DNA of 64,000 nt from Elusimicrobiota bacterium (GCA_023249645.1 JAHFCF010000004.1:97865-161864), one strand, 5' to 3'; shown: positions 8,172-16,969, numbered from the stretch's first letter. Notes: a model not told the origin generated them from the letters alone. A program made the numbers and translations.

Positions 8172-8597
8172 ATGACAAAGGGAAGAAAGGGCTTCACGCT
8201 CATCGAACTGATGATCGTCGTGGCCATCATCGGCATCCTGGCGGCCATTGCCATTCCGAAGTTCGCTCAATTGGTCCGCAAGTCCAATGAGGGCGCTTCG
8301 AAGGGAAACCTGGGAGCCTTGCGCTCCGCGTTGAGCATCTATTATGGTGACAACGAGGGAGTATATCCGACGGACTCCCTGGCCTCTCTCACCACGAACG
8401 GCAAGTATCTGACCGCGATCCCGACCGCGAAGACGCCGACCTATCATCCGGATGCGGCGACCGTGGTCACGCAGACCAGCTCGAACGACGCCGGCGGCTG
8501 GACCTACAACAACACGACAACGGACGCCAACTTCGGCACCGTGTGGGTGAACTGCACTCATACGGACACGAAGGGTAACGTCTGGACGAGTTATTAA
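8172..8597 (+). CDS. pilA: Type IV major pilin-like protein, copy 1
   Basis: A 141-residue prepilin with the classic class III leader: MTKGRKG^[13 protein letters not shown], cleavage after Gly7, mature N-terminal Phe and Glu5, followed by the hydrophobic alpha1 helix. The globular part is short and Thr/Asn-rich with the motif YYGDNEG. PilD cleaves and methylates such proteins at the membrane and PilB assembles them. The start is the ATG at 8172 with AAGGGGAGG at 8153-8161. A longer open frame reaches back through the tRNA and smpB and is spurious. It is 134/141 identical to copy 2. Confidence 0.96.
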   Translation: MTKGRKGFTLIELMIVVAIIGILAAIAIPKFAQLVRKSNEGASKGNLGALRSALSIYYGDNEGVYPTDSLASLTTNGKYLTAIPTAKTPTYHPDAATVVTQTSSNDAGGWTYNNTTTDANFGTVWVNCTHTDTKGNVWTSY

Positions 8598-8618
8598 GTA
8601 GGTCGCCGGACTGACGCG

Positions 8619-8660
8619 CGAAAGGGGAGGACGTCCCACCCGGGATGTCTTCCCCTTTCG
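8619..8660 (+). terminator. Long hairpin after pilin 1, at the pilD leader
   Basis: A 19-bp stem (8619-8637 with 8642-8660, two G-T pairs) with a 4-base ACCC loop. It sits 18 bp upstream of the pilD ATG, and a five-T run follows at 8673-8677. Likely roles are stabilising the abundant pilin mRNA and attenuating read-through into pilD. It is not a classic U-tract terminator because the T run is 12 bases from the stem. Confidence 0.6.
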
Positions 8661-8677
8661 TCGTGGAGGGTCTTTTT

Positions 8678-9451
8678 ATGGGGAATGTGCTGTCATTCTG
8701 GCTGGGCGCCTGCCTGGGCAGCTTCGTCAATGTCCTGGCCTTCCGTCTGCCGCGGGATGAGTCCGTCGTTTTCCCGGGCTCGCGCTGTCCCCATTGCGGC
8801 GCGGTCATCGCTTTTTACGACAACCTCCCGATTCTGAGCTGGCTGTGGCTGCGGGGCCGCGGACGCTGCTGCCGCCGTCAGATCAGCCCGCGCTATCTGT
8901 TGGTAGAGGTTTGCGCGGCTGCTCTGAGCCTGGGGATCTGGCAGCGCTGGCAGCTCGTCCCCTTGTGGGGAGCCCTGGTCATTGTGGCTGCCATGGATCT
9001 GCTGGCCATCGCCTTGATCGATTGGGACACGGGCTTCATCCCGGATGTCCTCTCCTTCAGTCTGATCATCGGCGGCCTGGCGGCGGCTCCGTTCAATCCT
9101 CTCTGGGGGGGGAGTCGATGGCATGGGACTCTGTCGAGCCTAGGCGGCGCGGGGATAGGTTTCTTGATGTGTTGGGTCGTTGCGCAGACAGGCCGTCTGA
9201 TCTTCAAGAAGGAAGCCATGGGAGGAGGCGACATCATCCTTCTGGCGGGCGTGGGAGCCTGGCTGGGGGGGACCGGGGCTTTTGACGCCTTGATCCTGGG
9301 TTCCCTGCTGGGTGCTGTCTATGGGGTGGGGCGCGTAGTCCGAGGGAGTTTGCGCATGGCGGATCCCGTGCCTTTCGGGCCGTTCTTGGCCGCGGGAGCG
9401 ATCTTCGGTTTCTTCATCCTTCTGCCTTTGGGGTTCCCTTTCATCCGCTGA
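8678..9451 (+). CDS. pilD: Prepilin peptidase / N-methyltransferase PilD (A24 family)
   Basis: A 257-residue integral membrane aspartic protease that removes the pilin leader peptide and methylates the new N-terminus. Start at ATG 8678 after GGAGGG (8665-8670); the open frame back to 8645 lies in the hairpin. The N-terminal cytoplasmic part has CPHC, but the second zinc pair reads RCCRRQ rather than the usual C-x2-C. Catalytic aspartates are Asp115 (LIDWDTGFIPD) and Asp185 in GGGD. Several hydrophobic helices follow. It lies between pilin copies 1 and 2, so the pilus substrate and processing genes are adjacent. Confidence 0.93.
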   Translation: MGNVLSFWLGACLGSFVNVLAFRLPRDESVVFPGSRCPHCGAVIAFYDNLPILSWLWLRGRGRCCRRQISPRYLLVEVCAAALSLGIWQRWQLVPLWGALVIVAAMDLLAIALIDWDTGFIPDVLSFSLIIGGLAAAPFNPLWGGSRWHGTLSSLGGAGIGFLMCWVVAQTGRLIFKKEAMGGGDIILLAGVGAWLGGTGAFDALILGSLLGAVYGVGRVVRGSLRMADPVPFGPFLAAGAIFGFFILLPLGFPFIR

Positions 9452-9462
9452 CTTGCATTTGA

Positions 9463-9490
9463 TTGTATTTTGATTGTTAAATGTTATACT
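9463..9490 (+). promoter_or_regulatory. Putative promoter of pilin gene 2
   Basis: TTGTAT (9463-9468), 16-bp spacer, TATACT (9485-9490) in an AT-rich stretch immediately after pilD. The ATGTTATA block around the -10 recurs upstream of pilin 3, suggesting a duplicated promoter. Confidence 0.5.
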
Positions 9491-9552
9491 TGCCGTAAGA
9501 AAACCGGTGGACAGAGTACAGGTCCTGGCCGGGAAACGGGGGAGAGATAACA

Positions 9553-9978
9553 ATGACGAAGGGAAGAAAGGGATTCACGCTCATCGAACTGATGATCGTC
9601 GTGGCCATCATCGGCATCTTGGCTGCCATCGCCATACCGAAGTTCGCTCAATTGGTCCGCAAGTCCAATGAAGGCGCTTCGAAGGGAAACCTGGGAGCCG
9701 TGCGCTCCGCGTTGAGCATCTATTACGGCGACAACGAGGGTCTATATCCCACGGATGACATGACGTCTCTCACGACCAACGGCAAGTATCTGACCGCGAT
9801 CCCGATGGCGAAGACGCCGACCTACCATCCGGATTCGGCGACCGTGGTCACGCAGACCAGCTCGAACGACGCCGGCGGTTGGACCTACAACAACACGACG
9901 ACGGACGCCAACTTCGGCACCGTGTGGGTGAACTGCACTCATACGGACACGAAGGGCAACGTCTGGACGAGCTATTAA
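9553..9978 (+). CDS. pilA: Type IV major pilin-like protein, copy 2
   Basis: A 141-residue prepilin differing from copy 1 at only seven positions, clustered at residues 50-100 ([22 protein letters not shown]). Leader, cleavage site Gly7-Phe8, Glu5 of the mature chain and the C-terminal Cys-containing segment are the same. It follows pilD by 101 bp with its own promoter-like sequence. DNA identity with copy 1 is also very high, so this is a recent duplication or the copies are kept alike by gene conversion. Confidence 0.96.
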   Translation: MTKGRKGFTLIELMIVVAIIGILAAIAIPKFAQLVRKSNEGASKGNLGAVRSALSIYYGDNEGLYPTDDMTSLTTNGKYLTAIPMAKTPTYHPDSATVVTQTSSNDAGGWTYNNTTTDANFGTVWVNCTHTDTKGNVWTSY

Positions 9979-10000
9979 TTAGGCCCCCGGCCCGGCGGAT

Positions 10001-10079
10001 CACGGGGGAACTCCTCGAAAGGGGGGTTTCCCCGTGGGTCCGTTCCCCAGCGCCTTGAGGCGCTGGATTTGACTTTTTT
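10001..10079 (+). terminator. Tandem hairpins and T-tract after pilin 2
   Basis: The first stem is 10001-10014 with 10023-10036 (14 bp, GC-rich). A second stem, CCAGCGCC/GGCGCTGG (10047-10054 with 10059-10066, TTGA loop), is followed by a six-T run at 10074-10079, an intrinsic-terminator arrangement. The T run overlaps the promoter region of pilin 3. Confidence 0.7.
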
Positions 10080-10100
10080 CTGAGCATCCAATGTTATATT
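10069..10100 (+). promoter_or_regulatory. Putative promoter of pilin gene 3
   Basis: TTGACT (10069-10074) and TATATT (10095-10100) with a rather long 20-bp spacer. The ATGTTATA block matches the promoter of pilin 2. The spacing makes the -35 assignment uncertain. Confidence 0.4.
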
Positions 10101-10128
10101 GGCAGTGGATGCGAAGAACAGGCCAACC

Positions 10129-10554
10129 ATGATGAAAAGAAGGGTGGGATTCACGCTCATCGAGTTGATGATCGTGGTGGCGATCATCGGCATCTTGGCG
10201 GCCGTCGCCGTTCCAAAGTTCGCCATCCTGACCCGCCGCTCCAGCGAGGGCACCACGAAAGGGAACTTGGGGGCTCTGCGTTCCGCCGTGAGCATCTATT
10301 ACGGCGACAACGAGGGCCAATATCCCACGGACGACCTGGCATCCTTGATCGCCAACTATAAGTATTTGGCGTCCATCCCGGTGTCCAAGACCCCGGCCTA
10401 TCATCCGGACTCGACGGTCGTGGTCACGCAGACCTCTCCCAACGATATAGGCGGCTGGAGCTATGACAACGTCATGGGCGACACGAATTTCGGCTCGGTC
10501 TGGGTGAATTGCACGCACACGGACACGAAAGGCGTTGTCTGGACTTCCTACTGA
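10129..10554 (+). CDS. pilA: Type IV pilin-like protein, copy 3 (diverged)
   Basis: A 141-residue prepilin (start ATG 10129, MMKRRVG^FTLIE) of the same length and design as copies 1 and 2 but clearly more diverged. The helix, YYGDNEGQYPTDDLASL and the C-terminal NCTHTDTKG segment are conserved, while the middle differs (TRRSSEG, NVMGDTN). It may be a minor pilin or an alternative major subunit. The upstream in-frame ATG at 10099 would add 10 residues that break the leader pattern, so 10129 is preferred. Confidence 0.94.
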   Translation: MMKRRVGFTLIELMIVVAIIGILAAVAVPKFAILTRRSSEGTTKGNLGALRSAVSIYYGDNEGQYPTDDLASLIANYKYLASIPVSKTPAYHPDSTVVVTQTSPNDIGGWSYDNVMGDTNFGSVWVNCTHTDTKGVVWTSY

Positions 10555-10569
10555 AGGCGTTCTGAAAAC

Positions 10570-10659
10570 TGGCGGAAAGGGGGGGATTCGAACCCCCGAG
10601 GGCTTTTACACCCTACACGATTTCCAGTCGTGCGGTTTCAACCGCTCACCCACCTTTCC
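10570..10659 (-). tRNA. tRNA-Ser (anticodon GGA)
   Basis: Class II tRNA on the minus strand: acceptor GGAAAGG/CCTTTCC (10653-10659 and 10574-10580), discriminator G, encoded CCA (10570-10572). The loop CTGGAAA has anticodon GGA (plus-strand 10623-10625). The long variable arm and GGTTCGAAT T-loop are present. Confidence 0.96.
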
Positions 10660-10685
10660 AAGTCCACGATTATACAGAATTTGAG

Positions 10686-12899
10686 TCAGCCTGCGCTGAT
10701 CGGGCTGATCTGGAAGATCTTCGAGAAGAGGTCGTCCGTCTCATGGGGACGGCCGGCTTGGGCGTCATCGAGTATGCTGTAGACGATGACCCCATAGCCG
10801 TTGGCGCCGCGATCCTGCGCCTCGAAGACTTTCTGCGTGTACCGGAGCCAGAACCCGTCGTAGTTCTTCTTGCCTTGGGCCGAGAGGAACATGGAGGGGT
10901 TGACGCGGATGGCCTCGGCCACATTGACGAGGAAATAGGAAATGCCGTTGGCGCAGAGCCATCGGCGCAGCGCCTCGGGGCTCTCCTGTGAATTGAAGAG
11001 GTTCTCCAGGGTCTGCGCGGCGAACTGCGAGCTGGCGAGGTAGCGCCGCTGGAGGTAGAGTCCGCGTGAATCCCCGATGAAGATGACCTTCGCGTCCGGA
11101 GGAGCCTGGGCGTTGAGGAATTCGATGCCGGCGTAAGGGGGCACGGGATAGCCGACAGTGGTGTGACGCAGGAAGTCGGCTTCCGATTGCTGGCCGGAGA
11201 CGACGGCACGCAGATGATCCGCCGGCGGCGAGACGGCCATGGCCAGCACATCGCCGCACAGGATCACGGCTGAGGCCGCGCAGGCGCAAAAACGCAGGCC
11301 GGGCGTGGGGATGGCAACGACGAGGTCGGCCAAGAGGAAGGAGAAGGGCGCCAGAGCCGGCAGGAAGAAGCGCGGCATCTCGCTGACTAGGCTCAAGGGC
11401 AGCCACAATCCCAGACATAGGATCCCCAGGATGGCGGGTTTCTTGTCGCTTCTTTTGAAAAGGAGGAGCAGCGGCAGCAGGGAGAGGAACAGCGGTCCCA
11501 TGAAATCCATCTCATAGCCGTGGACGGTCGTGGAGAAGGTCCATGGATGGAGGATGTATCTTTGGAATCCCTCCCTCGTGGTGAGGGCGGCTTTGACGTC
11601 TCTGGCCCTCGCGTCGGTGTTCAGGGCGGTCCAGTCAGCCTCTCGCTGCGATGTGTATTTGAACCGTTGCTGGAGCCATAGCGTCTCTGCGGAAGACTGC
11701 AGGTATGGGAAGACGGGGTTTTTGTAGAAGACCAGGTTCTTGGCAGGCCAAGGGCCGAGAGTCAGTAGGGCGGTCCCCAGGGCCAGCGCCAGCTCGCGCC
11801 AGCGCAGGGAGAACTTGGTCCGGGCATAGGCGAAAGCCGCGGCCAGCGCTGCGGGCAATCCCCAGGCCGGGTATTTCACGCCCATGGCCATGCCGGTGAA
11901 GAGGCCGCAGAGTATCCACCAGGATCTCCTTGCGGGGGAATCGGCGGCTTCCTGCACGGCGGCCAGGAAGGCATAGACCGAGGCCATCTGATAGAAACTC
12001 CAGCACAGGCCCACGGAGGTGCGGTAGCATTCATAGAGCGCCAGCGGCGTCAGTAGGAAAAAAGCAGCGGCCAAAAGGCCCGCTCCCGGTCGTTTCCATC
12101 GCGCGGCCAGGCCACCGTAGAAGAGGGCCACGGCGCAGCCCCAGAAGCAGTTGACGAGCTTGGCCGTCACCGGCCCTCCGATGGACATGGCCGCGATGTA
12201 GGCCATCTGAGCGTTGGAGGGGATGCCCGAATAGATGTTCTCCGGCGTGGGCTGGATGCGGTGGTTGAGCAGATAGAGATGCGGCAGATTGAGGTGATAG
12301 ACCATCGCGTCCCAGAAAGTTTCAGGCGCCAGCAGGAACGGAGCGATGGCCAAGAGACCAGCCGCCAAGAGGGCCGTGAAGATGAGCGTGAAGGCGAGGC
12401 TGCGCCGGGGCTTTGCTCCTTTCATGGCAAGCCTCTGCCAATGCTGCGCCGAGGCAGCGATGTCTGGGATGGAGACGAGGGCGAAGCCTGCCACGAGGGA
12501 TACGATCACAGGGCGATAAAGTCCTCCGGCCAAGCCCAACAAGAGGATTCCTAGGGAGAGAACGGAAAATCCCAGGGCCAGCTTGATGCCTGCTTCCTCG
12601 AACGGGTTGTCCCATGCAGGGGCCCATTTCCATGAGGCGGCGCGGCCCGCTCCCCAGGCGCCGAGGATCACCAGAAGGAGGCTGGCGATGCGCGCGGCAT
12701 GGCGAGCAAGGGCCTCGGCATTCTGGGGATAGGGAAAGCGCAGGATCTTCAGGAAGGCTTCATAATAGGAGGGGATATGCGTGTGGCCGGTCAGGGTGCT
12801 GAACACGAACCAAGCCCACACGAGAAAGATCGGCGCGACGACGTAGCCGGGCAGTATCTGGCGGGAGGGCTCTGGGATGTCGCGTTTGGGCTTGGCCAT
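10686..12899 (-). CDS. Polytopic GT-C-type glycosyltransferase-like membrane protein (GT39/PMT-like)
   Basis: A 737-residue protein with roughly a dozen or more hydrophobic helices up to residue about 560 and a soluble C-terminal domain of about 170 residues. The first large loop contains ETFWDAMVYHLNLPHLYL, the type of acidic loop that holds the catalytic Asp in GT-C dolichyl- or undecaprenyl-phosphate-sugar-dependent transferases. MGVKYPAWGLPAAL resembles the later conserved segment. The reaction is inferred, not proven. ATG at 12899 is preferred over a TTG 3 bp upstream. It starts 7 bp after the PEBP gene on the same strand. Confidence 0.65.
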   Translation of the reverse strand: MAKPKRDIPEPSRQILPGYVVAPIFLVWAWFVFSTLTGHTHIPSYYEAFLKILRFPYPQNAEALARHAARIASLLLVILGAWGAGRAASWKWAPAWDNPFEEAGIKLALGFSVLSLGILLLGLAGGLYRPVIVSLVAGFALVSIPDIAASAQHWQRLAMKGAKPRRSLAFTLIFTALLAAGLLAIAPFLLAPETFWDAMVYHLNLPHLYLLNHRIQPTPENIYSGIPSNAQMAYIAAMSIGGPVTAKLVNCFWGCAVALFYGGLAARWKRPGAGLLAAAFFLLTPLALYECYRTSVGLCWSFYQMASVYAFLAAVQEAADSPARRSWWILCGLFTGMAMGVKYPAWGLPAALAAAFAYARTKFSLRWRELALALGTALLTLGPWPAKNLVFYKNPVFPYLQSSAETLWLQQRFKYTSQREADWTALNTDARARDVKAALTTREGFQRYILHPWTFSTTVHGYEMDFMGPLFLSLLPLLLLFKRSDKKPAILGILCLGLWLPLSLVSEMPRFFLPALAPFSFLLADLVVAIPTPGLRFCACAASAVILCGDVLAMAVSPPADHLRAVVSGQQSEADFLRHTTVGYPVPPYAGIEFLNAQAPPDAKVIFIGDSRGLYLQRRYLASSQFAAQTLENLFNSQESPEALRRWLCANGISYFLVNVAEAIRVNPSMFLSAQGKKNYDGFWLRYTQKVFEAQDRGANGYGVIVYSILDDAQAGRPHETDDLFSKIFQISPISAG

Positions 12900-12905
12900 C
12901 AAAGC

Positions 12906-13352
12906 TTATCTCTGGAACAGGCCGACGAGCTCTGCCTGGGCGAGGATGTGGCCTTTCATGGCCTTCAGGAGTTCGGGCTTGGTGGACTGGGGAGGCAGGC
13001 CCAGGACTTGGTCCAGGGCGTAGAGCCGGAAGAAATAGCGATGGGCGGGGCCGGGGGGCGGGCATGGGCCGCCGTAGCCGAGGCGCTCGAACGCATCCAC
13101 TCCGCCGGAGCGTCCCTGCTTGGTCTCCGGAAAGCCTTCCGGCAGGGCTGCGAGCGTCGCCGGAAGGTCGTAGACGACCCAGTGGACCCAGACTCCCACC
13201 GGCGCATCCGGGTCGTCCATGATCAAAGCGAAGCTCTTCGTGTTCTGGGGCGCCAGCGACCAGGTCAGGGCTGGCGAGATGTTTTCTCCCTGACAGGAAT
13301 ATTTCTTGGGGATGAAATCATGGGTTTTGAACGCCGGGCTTGTGAGTTCCAT
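12906..13352 (-). CDS. YbhB/YbcL-family PEBP (Raf-kinase-inhibitor-like) protein
   Basis: A 148-residue phosphatidylethanolamine-binding-protein homologue. It shows the family blocks SCQGENISPALTW, ALIMDDPDAPVGVWVHWVVY and GPCPPPGPAHRYFFRLYALD, which form the small anion-binding pocket. The bacterial role is unknown. Start ATG 13352 has GGAAGG upstream at suitable spacing; a TTG six bases earlier is the only alternative. It lies between two GT-C-like membrane protein genes with short gaps, so co-transcription is likely. Confidence 0.93.
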   Translation of the reverse strand: MELTSPAFKTHDFIPKKYSCQGENISPALTWSLAPQNTKSFALIMDDPDAPVGVWVHWVVYDLPATLAALPEGFPETKQGRSGGVDAFERLGYGGPCPPPGPAHRYFFRLYALDQVLGLPPQSTKPELLKAMKGHILAQAELVGLFQR

Positions 13353-13379
13353 TTTCAAGGACCTTCCTTGTCCTTGAGT

Positions 13380-14924
13380 TTATAATTTTGCGCCTGCGAA
13401 ATCAGCGAGTTCCTGGGAGTGGCGTTGCGCTTCCATGCCGACCGCATCAACGGGAATCTCACGCAGACGCAAGGCTTCTTGGAAGGCCGCGTCATCCTTC
13501 GGGTGGACGTATCGGTATTCATGCTCGGACAGCCACGGGGCCGGCACGCGGCTTCTATCGACGAAGAGCAGGGCTTTTTCGTCCCAATAGACCAGGGCCC
13601 ATCGGTCCTTGGGCATATAGAAGACGTACCAGGGTCTGGGGAAATCCTTCAACGAACCGTCGGGATAGCGTTTGCGGGCCGGGATCTGCCGGTCGAGGTT
13701 GAGCATGAGAGCGCCGGAGAGCCCCTGCTGATCCGTGAACTTCTGCCACAGTGCAGGGTTTTCGACAGCGAGTCCTGTCTCGGCGAGCTGGCTGTGGAAG
13801 ATGTATCGGCCGTCGCAGAAGACCCGGTACCACGGAGCCAGCTTCCAGCCGAGGTAGCCGCCCCATTCCCATTGATTGTAGAGCCGCAGGGGTTCCAGGA
13901 CGGTTCTTTCCTTGGCCAGGAACGCTGTCGCGGCGCGAGGGACGTGCTTGTCGTTGAAGATGTGGGACCAGGAGGTGCGCGGGAAAAGCCAGAGGAGGAA
14001 CACGGCATAGACAGTCAGGCTCGCCGCCAGGGTCCGGCGCAGAGACTCTTTCCGAATGGATAGTCCGGCCAAGGTTGCGGCGAGCACGGCGAAAAACAGG
14101 GAGTTGCGTTCGTGCATGATCGAGCTGGCGGCCAGAAGGAGTGTCGCCGTGGTCAAAGTCCGTATCTGGCGGCTGCGGATGGCCAGGATGAAGACGACTA
14201 AAATCATGGGCCAGAACGGCCAATTGAGCGGATTGCCGAAAGACAGGGGCTCCCATTCCTTGATCAGGTGGGCGAGATCGGCGCGCTGGGCAAAATGCTG
14301 CCAGAGTACCTGATAGGGACGGAAGAAATAGGGATTGACGAGGGTGCCCGCGACAGCGAGGGCCGCTGTCCACGCGCGTCTATAAAGAAGGATGAGGGCC
14401 AGGCCCATGATGAAGCCGGCGTGCAGGTTCGCCCACAGGGCGAAGAGAGCGAAGACCTTGACGAGAGGAAGGGGTTGTGGATCTTCCAGCCAGGTGACGA
14501 GCAGCGAGAAGAAAAGGATAGAGAAAAGCTCGGGCCGGATGTCGGAATGCGCCAGCATCCCCACGGACCAGAGGGCCAGGGCCAGGATGCGGGCTTCGAC
14601 AATGACCTGTCGCCGGGTCAGAAACCTGTCGACGATCAGCCATGAGGCGAGCAGGAGCGAGATTTTAAGGAGCCACAGGGCCGTCATGCCGCCGATCTGG
14701 TAGAGAAGTTGGAATAGGAGCTGGGAGAGCCATTCGAAATCGACCCAGTCAGTGCCGGGCATGCTGAAGGAGAGGAAATCGGTCCGAGGTACGGCGTGAT
14801 GCTCGATGATCCAGCGGCCGGCGCTCAGGTGCCAGAAGATGTCCGGATTGGAGAGGGGGAAGAGAAAAGCGGGCAAGGCGAGGATGAGGGCAACGGCCCA
14901 GAGGAGGGTTGCTTTGGAGGTCAT
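13380..14924 (-). CDS. Polytopic membrane protein, GT-C-like, function unknown
   Basis: A 514-residue protein with about ten hydrophobic helices followed by a soluble tail of about 150 residues. The first loop holds NPDIFWHLSAGRWIIEH and TDWVDFEWLSQLLF, acidic/aromatic loop motifs seen in GT-C-fold sugar transferases and in related membrane proteins of unknown role. Only the general class is supported. The ATG at 14924 is preferred; a TTG at 14945 would extend it by seven residues. It is divergent from the UPF0104 gene at 14997 and probably begins the operon with the PEBP and GT39-like genes. Confidence 0.6.
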   Translation of the reverse strand: MTSKATLLWAVALILALPAFLFPLSNPDIFWHLSAGRWIIEHHAVPRTDFLSFSMPGTDWVDFEWLSQLLFQLLYQIGGMTALWLLKISLLLASWLIVDRFLTRRQVIVEARILALALWSVGMLAHSDIRPELFSILFFSLLVTWLEDPQPLPLVKVFALFALWANLHAGFIMGLALILLYRRAWTAALAVAGTLVNPYFFRPYQVLWQHFAQRADLAHLIKEWEPLSFGNPLNWPFWPMILVVFILAIRSRQIRTLTTATLLLAASSIMHERNSLFFAVLAATLAGLSIRKESLRRTLAASLTVYAVFLLWLFPRTSWSHIFNDKHVPRAATAFLAKERTVLEPLRLYNQWEWGGYLGWKLAPWYRVFCDGRYIFHSQLAETGLAVENPALWQKFTDQQGLSGALMLNLDRQIPARKRYPDGSLKDFPRPWYVFYMPKDRWALVYWDEKALLFVDRSRVPAPWLSEHEYRYVHPKDDAAFQEALRLREIPVDAVGMEAQRHSQELADFAGAKL

Positions 14925-14964
14925 GTGCGTGGAGAACTTTACCAAAAAACATGTATAAATTCAT

Positions 14965-14996
14965 AAAATACGGAAAATACGGAAAGGTCTGACCCC
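14965..14996. repeat. Short dispersed element ending in GGTCTGACCCC
   Basis: Two copies of AAAATACGG are followed by AAAGGTCTGACCCC, which abuts the ATG of the next gene. Read on the other strand it begins GGGGTCAGACCTT, sharing the GGGGTCAG core with elements at 20776 and 25499. Its GGAAAGG may also act as a Shine-Dalgarno sequence for the gene at 14997. Confidence 0.6.
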
Positions 14997-16106
14997 ATGA
15001 AACGAAAGCTGATCATCGCGGTAGGCGTTCTGGTCTCTCTGGGCCTTCTGGCCTATCTCATCATGGGCCGCCTGGACGCTCTGGCGCGCGTCTCAAGCCA
15101 CATGCGCTGGTCGTATGTGTGGCTGGCCGCAGTCAGCGCTCTGGCCAGCTATGGAATGGTCGGCTTGGCCTTGCGGGAGGTGCTTGGCCTTCTGGGACAT
15201 TCCCTGCCCTTGCCCGTTGTCTTGGGCATCGCCATGGTCTCCAATACGGTCAACTATCTCATCTCGACGGCCGGGATCAGCGGCTTCGCCTTGAAGGCGC
15301 ATCTTCTGCGCAAGCGCCAGGTCTCCTATGCCACGACCCTGATGGCCTCTGTGGTGAGTTCCGCGGTCCTTTATTTCGTCCTAGCTTTGATCCTGGGGCA
15401 GGGGCTCATCTACCTCATCATGCACTTGGAGGGTGCGCGTTGGGAGATCATGGAGGGGATTTTTGGGCTGCTGCTTCTGTTGGGGACCTCGAGCGCTTTG
15501 ATGGTCTTCATCTTCAACCATAAATTACGCGGTCGCGTGACACGGGCGGTGTTTCATCGGGTGAACCGCCTGGTCTACTCCTTCTCCAAGGGAGAGATCC
15601 CGCCGGAGAACTTCGCCCAATTCGAGCATCAATTGGCCGCGGGCTTGAGCACCATCCACCATCACCATGGCCGCATCACCCGCACCGTGGTCTTCACGGC
15701 CTTGGACTGGGGCCTGACCATGCTCACGCTTTATTTCTGCCTCAGGGCCGTCGGCGTGCGCGTGCCGGTCGGCCATCTCAGCGCGGGATTTGCCGTGGGC
15801 CAGGCGGCGCTGCTCATCCCGGCTTTGCCCGGCGGTCTGGGCGCCATGGAGGGTTCCATGGCCGCGGTCTACAGCAGCCTCGGCATGGACTGGGACGCGG
15901 CGCTCATGGCCGCTCTGCTTTACCGCCTCATCTACTATGTGGCGCCCGGGGTCTTGAGCGTGCTCGTCTTGTGGGGTCTGAAGATGTCCGAGCCGGACAT
16001 CATCGAGGAAAGCTCTCTGGAAGGCCTGACCGGGGACCGCAAGCTTGAGGCGAGCCAGGTCGAGCACGACCGTCCCCACCCACACGTCCACCACCCTGGG
16101 TCTTAA
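14997..16106 (+). CDS. UPF0104 / lysylphosphatidylglycerol-synthase-like flippase domain protein
   Basis: A 369-residue inner-membrane protein with about eight helices and the family segments NYLISTAGISGFALKAHLLRKR and QAALLIPALPGGLGAMEGSM. The family is homologous to the MprF flippase domain without the synthetase domain, and members are proposed to move lipids or lipid-linked sugars across the inner membrane. The His-rich C-terminus (EHDRPHPHVHH) is unusual and might bind metal. Neighbouring glycosyltransferase-like membrane genes are consistent with an envelope role. Confidence 0.82.
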   Translation: MKRKLIIAVGVLVSLGLLAYLIMGRLDALARVSSHMRWSYVWLAAVSALASYGMVGLALREVLGLLGHSLPLPVVLGIAMVSNTVNYLISTAGISGFALKAHLLRKRQVSYATTLMASVVSSAVLYFVLALILGQGLIYLIMHLEGARWEIMEGIFGLLLLLGTSSALMVFIFNHKLRGRVTRAVFHRVNRLVYSFSKGEIPPENFAQFEHQLAAGLSTIHHHHGRITRTVVFTALDWGLTMLTLYFCLRAVGVRVPVGHLSAGFAVGQAALLIPALPGGLGAMEGSMAAVYSSLGMDWDAALMAALLYRLIYYVAPGVLSVLVLWGLKMSEPDIIEESSLEGLTGDRKLEASQVEHDRPHPHVHHPGS

Positions 16107-16187
16107 GACCTATTTTTATCTAGGTCCTTTGACTGCCCCGCATCTAGGACCATTGGTCTGCATTTGGCCGCTTTCCATGGATATAAT
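16099..16187 (+). promoter_or_regulatory. Array A: three 24-bp-phased GGNC-N4-GNCC sites plus -10 of a leaderless promoter
   Basis: Sites at 16099-16110 (GGTCTTAAGACC), 16123-16134 (GGTCCTTTGACT) and 16147-16158 (GGACCATTGGTC) start exactly 24 bp apart. A TATAAT follows at 16182-16187, 35 bp after the start of site 3, and the ATG is 5 bases further. There is no convincing -35 and no Shine-Dalgarno. The same layout recurs at four other promoters in this window. Confidence 0.75.
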
Positions 16188-16192
16188 ATCGC

Positions 16193-16969
16193 ATGTTTTT
16201 GTGGGCCATGATTTTGGCCGCGCAGTCGGCGGCAGCCGATATGCCTGCCTCCTGGCCGCCCCCCTCTCTGCTGGATACGGGCAAGGTGAGTCTTCAAGGT
16301 GCGCCAGGCGGCGCGTCGAGCGCGTTGCCTTCTGCGTCGCAGGAGGCGGGGATCATCAGTCTGGATCTCCAGCCCCTTTTCAACGCGCATCTCTGCGCAG
16401 AAAAAGTCGTGTGGGGCCAAACGCAGGTCTGCCTGAGCATCCAGGAAGATTCCAAGAAAAAGAGATATTTGAGCGTGCAGGCTCAAGATTGGCCTGAGCC
16501 GAAGTTCTTGGAATTCGCGCATTCCATGAAAACCCTCATAGTGGAAGGCTCTCTCTACAAGCTCGTCGTAGAGCGCCGCGGTTTCTGGAACGGGAGCTAC
16601 TGGCTCGTCGTCAAGAGCGCTTCGTCTGAAACGGCTGTCTATGAAAAAGACTTGATGGACCTAATCGGCGTCGTCTATGCTGCTAGTCGCAAAGAGGTGG
16701 ATATCGCGGGCAACAAGTATCGGCTTTTCTATTCTTACGATGTGGACAGATCCACGTCTCCCGCGGTTTTTCAGAAAAGCGCTTCTTGTCTGGGCCTTCT
16801 CTATGACCCGGGAGGGGGAAAGGTCCTTGAGGACTATGTGATCGCTCTCAATGACATCTCCGGTCAGGGGCCTTTCCGGTTCGATCTGTACAAGAAACAG
16901 AAAGTTTATTTCCAGCTGCTGCCTGACGGCCATACCCTCACCATCAGAGCGACCCCCGAGATAAGGTAA
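16193..16969 (+). CDS. Exported protein of unknown function
   Basis: A 258-residue protein with a short signal peptide (MFLWAMILAAQSAAA). The mature protein is mixed alpha/beta with a Pro/Ser-rich N-terminal linker and two Cys pairs; I recognise no family. The ATG lies 5 bases after a consensus TATAAT, so the transcript is probably leaderless. It is one of the genes under the phased GGNC-N4-GNCC arrays. Only 8 bp separate it from cdaA, so cdaA may be co-transcribed from the same promoter. Confidence 0.75.
   Translation: MFLWAMILAAQSAAADMPASWPPPSLLDTGKVSLQGAPGGASSALPSASQEAGIISLDLQPLFNAHLCAEKVVWGQTQVCLSIQEDSKKKRYLSVQAQDWPEPKFLEFAHSMKTLIVEGSLYKLVVERRGFWNGSYWLVVKSASSETAVYEKDLMDLIGVVYAASRKEVDIAGNKYRLFYSYDVDRSTSPAVFQKSASCLGLLYDPGGGKVLEDYVIALNDISGQGPFRFDLYKKQKVYFQLLPDGHTLTIRATPEIR

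Noticed and set aside
9451..9552. Sigma-54 promoter before pilin 2
   Set aside because: No GG-N10-GC element at correct spacing; a sigma-70-type -10 fits better.
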